64,000 bases of DNA from Neoscytalidium dimidiatum (lineage: Eukaryota; Ascomycota; Dothideomycetes; Botryosphaeriales; Botryosphaeriaceae), in NCBI GenBank assembly GCA_037367355.1, contig CM074697.1, positions 186,001 to 250,000 of the forward strand. Reading direction: 5' to 3'. Position numbers and translations under genes: made by a program. Positions 42,801 through 51,909 of the stretch are shown here, in pieces; positions within the stretch are counted from its first letter, which is position 1; the number at the start of each line of letters is the position of its first letter. The notes under the pieces are model-generated. The model saw only the letters and a list, made by a program, of their open reading frames with translations, was not told the origin of the DNA and made no database searches.

Positions 42801-44090
42801 AGGATGGGCACTAGCAGATTCGGGGCCAACAACGAAGAGGCCATTCCTGAAGAACAGACGGCTGCCACCTCCTGCGGCGACGGTGTTAATATCAAGTTGA
42901 GGTGATTGAATGGTGACGCCGGCTGTTGTCGTCTCGAAAACGTGATCATATTTTCCAGAGCCATATCGGCTGACGTCGGTACTCGTTCCACCCATGTCGA
43001 AGCCAATAACGGGAATTTTAGTCTTGGGATCGTACGAGGTAAGGGCATAGCCGACTACACCGCCAGCGGGGCCGGAGAGAATAGCACGGAGGCCAGAGAA
43101 GATGTCAACGTCGACAAGACCGCCATCGGACTGCATGAACTCGCACCGTGCACCCTTATCGCCAGCCTCCTTCTTGACGCTTTCAGTACCAAGGCCGCCG
43201 GCAAAGCCCTTCTGGAAACCATCAATATATTTCCTAATGGCAGGGGTGAGGTAGGCGTCAGCGCAAGCAGAAGTAGCTCGTGGGACAAGCTTGATCATGG
43301 GCATAAGCTCGTGGCTCAAGCTGACATGCTCGAATCCAATCTCCTTCGCAATCCTGCCAACCAGAGCTTCATGGTGAGGATAGGTGTAGCCGTGCATCAG
43401 GCACACAGCAATGCTTCGAAGGCCGCTGTCATAGACGTCCTGAAGCTGCTTCCGGATTCTGGATTCTTCTGGGCGTTGCAATATCCTCACAGCCTCTCCA
43501 GAAAGGCCTCGCACCAGATCTGCATCTGGGCCGGCCTTCTCCAGCGGCTCGGCCTTTGTTTCGTTCCTCTCAGGGTCTTCAGCATAGTCTTCCAAGGTCA
43601 CGCGCTCATCGATTTCGATGACCTTCTTGTAGAGAACTTCGGGTTTGCGAATAGCCAGGTCGAAAATGTTGGGTCTTGATTGGTTGCCGATTTCCAGGCA
43701 GTCCTTAAAGCCCTTGGTGACGACCATGGCAATATCCTCGCCTTTCCGCTCCAGGAGGGCGTTGGTCGCAACGGTGGTTCCCATGCGTATGCTCTCGATC
43801 TTGGAAGTGTCGAGCGGCTCACCGCGGGGAATCTCCTTGCCGGTGAATTTTTCTAATAGACGGCGAATGCCTTCCAGCGGGGCATCGTCGTAATTCTGGG
43901 GATCTACGGAGAGCAGCTTGATGATGACGTCGTCTTCCATCTTGCCAGTGCCGGGATTACCAACGCAGTCCGTGAAAGTCCCACCGCGCTGGACAAATTT
44001 TGATTAGCAGACGCGACAGGAATTGAGTGGAATCTGGCTTACATCTATAGCGATGCGGATTCCCCGCTCCGACTTCTTTTCTGAACCCAT
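39808..44090 (-). CDS. 5-oxoprolinase (ATP-hydrolysing), full length
   Basis: Exons 44090-44043, 43988-40841, 40785-40604 and 40533-39808, 1367 aa, all junctions in phase. The N-terminal hydantoinase A half shows [15 protein letters not shown] (split by intron 1), [38 protein letters not shown] and [19 protein letters not shown]. The C-terminal hydantoinase B half follows with [47 protein letters not shown] and near the end [20 protein letters not shown] and PGGGGWG. Role: ATP-dependent opening of 5-oxoproline to glutamate in the gamma-glutamyl (glutathione) cycle, in the cytosol. The size is slightly above the usual fungal ~1280-1310 aa because of an N-rich insert ([13 protein letters not shown]). 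Confidence 0.95.
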
Positions 44091-46363
44091 TGTGGCAAGA
44101 AAAGTTCAAGAGAAAAAGACTAAGCTGAAACAGAAGGAATGAGAAGCAGAATGTGCGCCTTCATGCAAGGTGGTGCAACGCGGGGCTTATAAGTTTTGTA
44201 CAGGGTAGAGTGGCGCCGGTGCTCGGTGATCGGGATCTCTTGCCGATGGACCCAAGTAACGGGTCAGAGTGGATAAGGGCTGAAGCGCTGGGCGAAGAGA
44301 GCTTGCTAAGCAGAAGTAGATGCTCGGCTGACGGTGAGACGGCAATGGCAAGCCGATGGATGGCACAAAATGAACAGCCACGGTGAGTGCCCGGCGGGCG
44401 TAGAGGGACGGCTTTGGTGGTGATGGTGATGGTGATGGTGACGGCTGATGACCTCACCCGTGCGCGCTCTGGCGCCGACGCGGCCACCGCCTGTTTCTGC
44501 CGCCATTTTGCGCTACCGCCCTTGAGCGCGTCGGCGACGCGTTCCGATGGGCGGCGACCCTACCTGTCTCCCTCCACTCCCCGCCGACTACCTCTCTATC
44601 GCATTGCTCGTGCTGCAATATCACCATTGCTCTTCTTGCTGGTCCCCATGTCATCTGCTCACGCCCAAAGGAATGTCTGCCCACCTCTTCACCATCGCGC
44701 ATCCCCATCTAGCAGTAGTCCTGGTCCCGACTTCAGGTTTCCTATGCCTCCGTTTGCGAGAAGCTGGCTGACGCGGTCGCTCGTCGTTCCCTTCGTGTCA
44801 CACTGGCACTCATAGCATTCGTGAGTCCGCTGCTGAGCTGATCTTGGCCCGATTTGCTTGTCAGTCTGCACTTGGTTCACCCTGTCTCTCTGATGAAAAG
44901 GTCAACCGAGGCTGGCTTCACATGTTGCAGGCCGAGCGCACAAACCTGAGGCAACAAAGCTTACCAGCCCGGTATGCCCTCCTCTTTCATTCGCGCACGG
45001 CTTGCCTTACTGAGCTTTCAATCTGTGGTCGTTGTGGCCTGCTCGACCGGCTGCCTCTAACGCCTGTGGGTCGTCTGCCTTTTGAACATTTGCATCGACC
45101 ACTGTGCAATTGCTGCCTTGGACTCGCGCCATCGCAACTTTCCCCCGCATTGTCAGAGCAGGGATCATTCACTATTGAACCGGACGAAATCGTGGCATCC
45201 ATAATCTTGGCTTGTCTACCTCTTCACAAGGCCCGTTCAAACCTTGCAGTGGTGCGACGCGGAACAGAAAACTTGCCGCTTCATGTCAACGTCGAACTAG
45301 ATCCTTCTCCATGACGTCTTGATTGAACACGCACAACCTCTACGTCGCGCTTCACATTGCAACTGCGGGTTGGAGAACAGATGCCCAGCTTACATCATAA
45401 CTTCAATCCTTTCACGTGTACTCGTAAGTACGCTGTGCCTGCTTCCTGTACGTGCTCTAAGGAACCTAGGTCGGCTTCGCTCGGGATCTCCTTGCATGCA
45501 TTCAGCAAGGCGCATGCTACCTTCTATCGTCATACCATCTCCTTCCCCGCTCGTGTCGCTTTCTGAGAATGGGTGAAGTTCCTGCGCCATCAATACTCGC
45601 CAGAGCTGCAAATGTCATGGATGCAAGCATTACTCTTATTGTCGCCACGGGATTGGTCAATGGAGCAGCTTCTGAAGAGCAGGGGACTTTCCTTCCAGGG
45701 TTGGCTCAAGAAAAACACCGAGGGTCGGCGTGTTGCGCTTCTCCTGTTTTCGGTTTCTCAACAGCTGTTTCCACAACCACGTGAAACTGCCCTTCACAAT
45801 CCACCGAGGCTTCACACCTTTCATTGCATCTACTAAACTTGGAAGAGTAAAGGCACCGTTGTGGTCCGTGCCTGGTTCCTGGCAGCAAAACTTTAAGCTT
45901 CCCCGCATCTCCTCATGTGGCCGCCGATCTTCGCCCGGCGGCCAAGCTAATGCGGGGATTGCTTAGCCTTGCCCCGGACACCCAACACGTTCACCTCTGT
46001 TTGTCACAGCGGCCTTGTCATGCCCCGTTTCGTCCGCCTTCGGTGCTCCCCTCTCCACATTCCTTGTGACGTCCTCATTTCCCGCAGCCAGCTGGCCGCA
46101 TCCGCAGCCCAGTTCCCGACCTTCCAAACCCCTGCCACTTAGAGGATCATGGCAAAAAACAGGCCCTGCGGGGGTTTAGAAGCAGTCTACCGTCACTCGG
46201 TGGCATGTGCCTCGCCGAGGTGTGAATTCGCTAGGCAAGATATAATAGGACTCGTTGTAACTCTTCTCGTTTCGAACCATCGGCCGGTTTCTCGTCACTG
46301 CCGTTCAATTGTTTCCAGCGGACTAGTTACTGGATCCCTTTCGTCCTCCTACAGCTAGGCGCG
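44091..46363. other. 2.3-kb intergenic region between divergent genes
   Basis: Shared upstream region of 5-oxoprolinase (minus) and the CFEM gene (plus). No coding or RNA feature is supported. A (GATGGT)n patch lies at about 44421-44441. The length is large for this window and may include CFEM promoter elements, none of which I can name. Confidence 0.55.
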
Positions 46364-48028
46364 ATGAAGACGTTTACTATTCTTGGTAGCATCCTCGCTG
46401 CCATCACCACCGTCTCCGCCCAGGCTGGCTGCGTCAGCTCCGCACAGTCGCTCGTCCCGTCCTGCGCGCAGTCCTGCCTGCTCTCTGCGAAGTCTTCCAT
46501 CGGTTGCACCGTCGAGACCGACTTCGCCTGCGCCTGCTCATCCTCGTCGGCCCTCCAGAACAACCAGGCGTTGACTCAGTGCGTCCTGTCGGCTTGCAAC
46601 AACGACGTGCAGACCGCCCTTCAGGCCTCTTCTGGTGCTCAGCAGATCTGCTCCTGCGTCGCCACTGCCGCGCCAGGCGGTGCTGGCCCAACCACTGGCG
46701 GTTCTGCACCTGCCAGTACGCCCGCCAGCTCGCCTGCGGGCAGCACCCCAGCAGCGTCGCCGTCTGCTTCTTCTCCTGCAGCCACCAGTACGTCTAGCCC
46801 CAGCTCCAGCTCCGCAGCCCAAACTTCTTCTGTAGGTGGTTACGCACCTCCCCCTGCCCCTTCTTCTCCTGCACCCTCCCCTCCCGCATCATCCCCTTCT
46901 GCCTGCCCTTCTGTGGTAAATGTCACATCCACCATCACAAATTCGGGTGGCGTCTCTGGCCCAGCTGGGACGCCTTCAGCCTCGTGCCCCGAAATAACCA
47001 TTACCTCCACAATCACGCAGTCGGGCTCCGGTTCCGGTGGCGGAGCCAGCCCCTCTGCGTCTTGTGCCCCTGAAACCACAATCACATCCACCATCACGCA
47101 ATCCGGGTCTGGAGGCTCAGGACCAGGAGGCACCGCCTGCCCGCCGGAGACGACCATTACGTCTACCATCACAGCATCCGGCGGCGTGGGCGGTGGCTCG
47201 GGTCCGGGCTCATCCGGCTCAGCGTGTCCCCCTGAAACCACAATCACATCTACCATCACTGCTGGGCCTGGAGCTGGGGGAGGGTCAGGGCCCGGGTCGA
47301 CCGCCGCCTGTCCGTCCGAGACAACCGTAACTTCGACAATCACGGCATCGGCAGGCGCAGGTGGCGGATCCGGCCCAGGCTCAGCATGTCCGCCAGAAAC
47401 CACCGTCACCTCGACCGTCACGTCACGGCGAGGCGGTGGCGCCGGCGCTTCAACGCCCGGCTACGGTGGCGGTGCGTCTACCCCGACTCCCAGCGGAGGT
47501 GGAGCTGGCGGTTCAACCCCTTTCTCCTCTTCAGCAGTATGCCCCCCAACCACAACCATCACGTCTACCATCACACAGTCGTCCTCTGGGTCCGGAGCTG
47601 GGCCTGGGTCTGGCCCCGGCTCTGGCTCTGGGCCGAACACCACCCCCGGTTACGGAAGTAATCCTGGTTCTAATCCGTCCATCACTATCGCAGACACGCC
47701 CTCTACTCTCAGCACTGTCCCTTCTCCTCCTGCCGGCACTGGTGGCTCTGGTGCTCCTGGAGGCGCCTGCCCTTCTGCAGTCACTGTAATGATGACCACC
47801 ACCGTCACGGCCGCCGCCGGCGGCGAGACGGGCGGCGCGGGCGCGCCCGGTGGCGGGTCTGGAGGTGGCGCTGGCCAAGGGAGTTGCAGCTCGTTGAGCG
47901 GAGTGGATTATTTGTGAGTCCCTTCCCTTCCTTCCGCACCCCCCTGCTATCAAGACAGGCTGTTTCTGACATCTCTGCTTTAATCTAGGGTCTGCTGCGC
48001 TTCGAAGATTTTCACTCTGGGCAACTAA
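46364..48028 (+). CDS. Secreted CFEM-domain protein with tandem Thr-rich repeats
   Basis: Exons 46364-47913 and 47989-48028 (the second adds 13 residues), 529 aa. Signal peptide MKTFTILGSILAAITTVSAQ. The CFEM domain spans residues about 22-105: SC.QSC, GC, TDFACAC, QC, SAC and ICSC, with the conserved Asp before the C-x-C pair. A Ser/Pro/Thr-rich linker follows, then about nine repeats of the type CPPETTITSTIT plus a Gly/Ser/Pro spacer, ending PSAVTVMMTTTVT. Family knowledge: CFEM domains occur in fungal surface and secreted proteins and some bind heme. The C-terminus (VCCASKIFTLGN) lacks a hydrophobic GPI-anchor tail, so a secreted or wall-bound form is inferred. If the last intron is not spliced, the protein is 517 aa. 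Confidence 0.9.
46905..47830 (+). repeat. Coding tandem repeats in CFEM gene
   Basis: About nine degenerate units of roughly 75-120 nt, each encoding C-P-x-E-T-T-[IV]-T-S-T-[IV]-T followed by a variable Gly/Ser-rich spacer. One Cys per unit is kept in nearly all copies. Confidence 0.85.
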
Positions 48029-49519
48029 CAGCGCGTACGCGCGCCGAGGTCGGCCGGTGGGAGGAACGATATCTCTTTGTGGATATGACGATGACACGAC
48101 TACCACTCACTCTCTTTTCACGTGGCTTGATGTCATGGGCAGGAGAAAAATGGCTGCGTTTCCTCTTCTAACGTCATCATGAAAGACTGGGAAACTTAAA
48201 CCTTTGTTTTGTTTGTACAGTACATACAAAATTCTTTTGGAACCCGGTTGTACATTGAAACGCCGAGGTAGCTGCGGAATGTATTTTGCATGCACATGCC
48301 AATAAACCGGTCTCTCCTGATGGCTAGTCTGTGACCGGCAATGATAGGCGTTGAGTCGGGACGCATGTGAAGCTACGTATCTTGAAGCGGGGAAGCAGGG
48401 GTCCCACAGGCGTGCCTGTGTGCCCGCCGCTATTGTAGAAAAGGATCGGGGCGGCTTTTGCCGGTTCCTGGCCCTGAGCGGGGATGGCGTTTGTTGCAAG
48501 GGTTCGTTGGAGCACGTGGGTGCGCGCGGGAAGGTTGTGCGGTGATCGGATACGTGTCGCGGGGCTCAGAGTGGTCGGGAAACATCGCGCTTTGTTAGAA
48601 ACAAGAGAGCCGTTGTGCAGCCGTGTTGCCTGCTGCGACACAAGTGGTTACTTTACTATTTCTCGGTGTTCAAAGGTGCCTTCAGTCCATATGGTATCCT
48701 CAATCTGGCCAAGAAACGTGTACTCGAAACGTAGTGGGATTGCGGTGGTGATTCAGTATGTGACGATACTAACAGGCTCGTTTCCTATGAACCGGGCAGA
48801 GTTACCTGTGATGAGAATTCGCATATTTCCTTTAGCAGGCATACTCGTAATGTTACGTAAGATGGTCTTAGTTTAGGTGAGATCGGTGTAGTGTCCGTTT
48901 TATGCTATGTTGACGAGCGACACTAGCTCCTTAGGGTCTCCAGCGCTTCAGGAAATTACTTTGGCACGAAAGCCACAGACTGTAAGGCGTGGTGAGTTGC
49001 ATAATTCAGATATACGACTACTATTGGGTATATAAACAAGTTTGTTGACGTCCTCCAGTGCGACCACAACATCGCGATCCCTGTCTACGACAGCTAGCGC
49101 AGTGGTCGATCAAAAGCTATACCCATTGCAGGGCCCTTGAATAGGAACTTTTGGACGGTGACCGTCGGTTCAATTCCTCGCTCATGCGGGTTTTCAACTT
49201 TTTCTTTTTTTTTTTCCACTTATGCTCAGATCTTCCCTTTTTGGACGTGCGGACGCTCTTAGGTATCTCTAACACTTCATCTTCTAATGTCTAAGTTTTT
49301 GTGTTCTATCTGGACGAGTTCAATTATTAGTGTTTTGGAAGGTAAAGCTCTCATCACTGACTGTTAATTCTGACTGGCGGGTTGGTGAATCACTGGTGCG
49401 TGGAAGATCTAAGGGCGTAGTAAATTTTTATTTTCTCCATACTTGCGCGAGCCTCCTCCTTTCTCCATAGCAGTTACACCACGACCACCACGACCACCAC
49501 GACCATCACCACCGCCACC
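48029..49519. other. Intergenic between CFEM gene and RNase H gene E
   Basis: About 1.5 kb. A tRNA-like pair of A and B boxes (about 49091-49190) does not fold and is rejected. Weak hairpin-element-like words (GGACGTGCGGACG at 49243, TCTGGACGAG at 49309) occur here. No gene is supported. Confidence 0.5.
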
Positions 49520-50485
49520 ATGGTCGACACCGAGGAAATTGCTGTACGCAAACGAAAGCGACACTCCTCTCCACAGTCGTTGGAAGATCCACTTCCCACA
49601 GCGCGCAAGCAGCGCCTTCATTCTCCTCCTCCTCCGCCACCACCACCACCACCACCACCACCACCATCATCATCTCCTCCTCCGCCACCACCATCACCTC
49701 CTCCTCCTCCTCCTCCTCCTCCTCCTCCGCCACCGTCAGAGTTTGTTGCTTTAGGCAACTCAGTCCCGGCATTGCCACCCCTTGGAAAGGTGCAAGGCAA
49801 AGTATGCAAAACTTCAGTACCCGATATAAACAATATCCTACGATGATGTGTTCGTTAGTTCATCCTGAACAACCGGTCGAAGTCGAAAAGCATCGGCCGT
49901 GAATACAGCAAAAGCAGGAAAGACGAGAGCGTGTTCGTGATGTTCGGGGATTGCTCCGCGTCCCAGCCGTACAACATCTACAACGACTGCCACTGCAGTA
50001 TAGCGATCGGCTGGAAGGACAAGCCGGACGACGAGGAGTGGCGGGTGAAGGGCCGCCCCGCGTTGGAGCTCAGGGACAGCACCAACGGCGAGCTCTTGGC
50101 TCTGGGAACCATCCTCGAGTTTTTCCACGCCAACATCGCGACCGATCCCGCCTACGGGCACGTCCGGACGCTGAAGGCCTTCACGGACAACGAGGGCATC
50201 CTGGTGGCGTTGCGGGGACTGTCCCGGAAGAAGAGCTGGCTCACGTGCAACCAGGACGTCCTCCGCAAAGTTCTGTTTTACGACGCAGAACTGAAGAAGC
50301 TCGGAAAGTGTGTGGATTACCATTGGGTCCCGGGGCACTCCGGAGTCGAGGGGAACACGGTCGTGGACGAACACGCGTGGAAGTGTCGCCCGGACGTGCT
50401 CTGGCCAGGTAGATATCCCGTCCCGCCGCACAGGGTGGTCAAAGCCGCCTTGATGCGGTTCAAAGAACTCAGGGGAGTAGAATAG
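49520..50485 (+). CDS. Stand-alone RNase H-like protein E
   Basis: Exons 49520-49801 and 49859-50485, 57-nt intron (GTATGC...GTTAG), 302 aa. The N-terminus has a basic patch (RKRKRH) and a long polyproline run from a CCN repeat, then LPPLGKVQGK (85-94), which aligns with LPPLGKIQGK in gene A. The splice joins it to FILNNRSKS, matching the FVLHGRN that follows in gene A and supporting the intron. RNase H residues: Asp125 in FGDCSASQ, Glu172 in TNGELLALG, Asp204 in FTDNEGILVAL, and YHWVPGHSGVEGNTVVD with Asp264. RPDVLWP near the end also matches RPDILWP of gene A, so A and E are close paralogues 43 kb apart. Nuclear location is inferred from the basic patch. Confidence 0.87.
49622..49733 (+). 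repeat. CCN (CCA/CCT) microsatellite encoding polyproline
   Basis: Roughly 110 nt of CCA, CCT and CCG triplets with two TCATCATCT interruptions, in frame in RNase H gene E. Confidence 0.9.
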
Positions 50486-50641
50486 CAAGTCCGATCAACC
50501 GAATCGTCAGAGGAAATCGCGACTGAGAAAGTGTCTTTTTTGTTTCTTTTTAACATGCTCTACAGGATTGACTCATGTTCAAGCCGAACGTATCGGGGGG
50601 CAAATTCATTGTTTTGACAGTTTCCCGTGTTCCTCGCCGAA

Positions 50642-51909
50642 TCAAACAGACTCCTTCATCTCGACCCCCAGATCGCTCGACGCCGCGCCGTTCCCGCCGC
50701 CCTTCACGACGTAGCTCCCGTCGGGCACCTCGATGACGCCGGTCCTGCTCAGGTGGCGCTGCAGGCCCTCCTCGCCGCCCTCGTGCACCGCCTTGCCCGT
50801 GCCGAGCTTCGCCAGGCTGTCCCGCATGACGAGCTCGTAGTAGCAGGTGGCGAAGATGGTGGCGGGCACGTTGACCAGGATGGCGATCCACGAGTAGCTG
50901 CGGTAGGAGAAGGCCTCGCCGCCGAAGAAGATGGCGGCCACGATGCGCGTGCCCAGGTCGCGGGCCAGGTTGGTGCTGATGCTGATGTCGGCGAAGCCCC
51001 AGACCATGGCCGCGTAGGCGAAGCCGATGACGAAGGGCGCCGAGGCGGGCGAGATGAAGGGGTTCGCCGGGTCGAGGGCGGCCCAGATGACGATGCCCTG
51101 GGTTTTTCGCGTCGTCAGTATGTACAGTCGTCCTCTGGTCGGGTGGTTTTGGGGTGATGGGTGGAAGGGGGGGAGCTCACGATGTACGAGTCCACGAAGA
51201 ACTCGATCAGGAAGAGCCAGCCGAGATTGTGCTGCGTCTCGCCGGGGAAGGTGCACAGGATGCTCGCGGGTCCGCCGTTGTAAACGGAAGAGCCAGTCTT
51301 GGCGAGGGAGGCGGCGTTGAAGGCGGAGATCTGCTCGTGGTACTGGCCCATGAGCACGAGGCCGGCCATGAAGGCGCCGAAGACCTGGGCGAAGATGTAC
51401 ATGGGGACTTTCCGCCAGGGAAAGTCCTGCCAGAGGGCGAAGCAGATGGTGATGGCCTTGTATTGGAGGGGAGTATGTCAGCAAGCATGATTCAGGTCAG
51501 TGTGCTAACGCATGCGCTTACAGGATTGAAGTGGCCGCCGGACGTCGAAGCTGAGGTAATGATGGCGAACGCAATTCCAAATGCGTATGCGAATCCAATC
51601 TGCAGCAGCGAACCGAACGCGGGCTCTGTTTCGTTCAGGAAGAAGGAGGCGGTCGAGGCGATACCGGGATAAACTGGAATGCATTAGGTACATGCGTAGA
51701 CGTATCTCGATGGGTCGGGGAATACCGTAGAAGAAGACTCCGGTTGCCTCGGCAGCCATCTCCCTCAACCAACGCGGCCTTCGATGCTCAAAGTCCAGCT
51801 TGCGCTGGGAAACGGGCCGGCGCTCAACGACGTGGCGGGCATAGTGTTTCTGAACGGCGTCTGTAGCGCCCACCTCCAGCGTCTGCAGCCTTTCGAGATG
51901 TTCGGTCAT
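50642..51909 (-). CDS. Aquaglyceroporin-like MIP channel
   Basis: Exons 51909-51726, 51673-51522, 51456-51181 and 51097-50642, 355 aa, all in phase. Major intrinsic protein features: WLREMAAEATGVFFYVYPGI (TM1), ASTSGGHFNPAITICF with the first NPA box formed across intron 2, QVFGAFMAGLVL (TM3), LFLIEFFVDSYI (TM4) and STNLARDLGTRI, where the second box is NLA rather than NPA. Family knowledge: MIP channels pass water, glycerol or other small solutes; NLA at the second box also occurs in yeast Fps1. The cytosolic C-terminal tail is about 70 residues long. Start chosen at MTEHLERLQ; an upstream TTG frame is not used. Substrate is not predictable. Confidence 0.9.

Noticed and set aside
42906..43679. 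257-aa plus-strand frame opposite 5-oxoprolinase
   Set aside because: Antisense to the hydantoinase A domain; no independent signal.
49085..49195. tRNA-like pattern: A-box-like TAGCGCAGTGGT and B-box-like GGTTCAATTCC
   Set aside because: The D, T and acceptor stems do not pair (T stem only two pairs, acceptor none). At best a degraded tRNA relic; not annotated.
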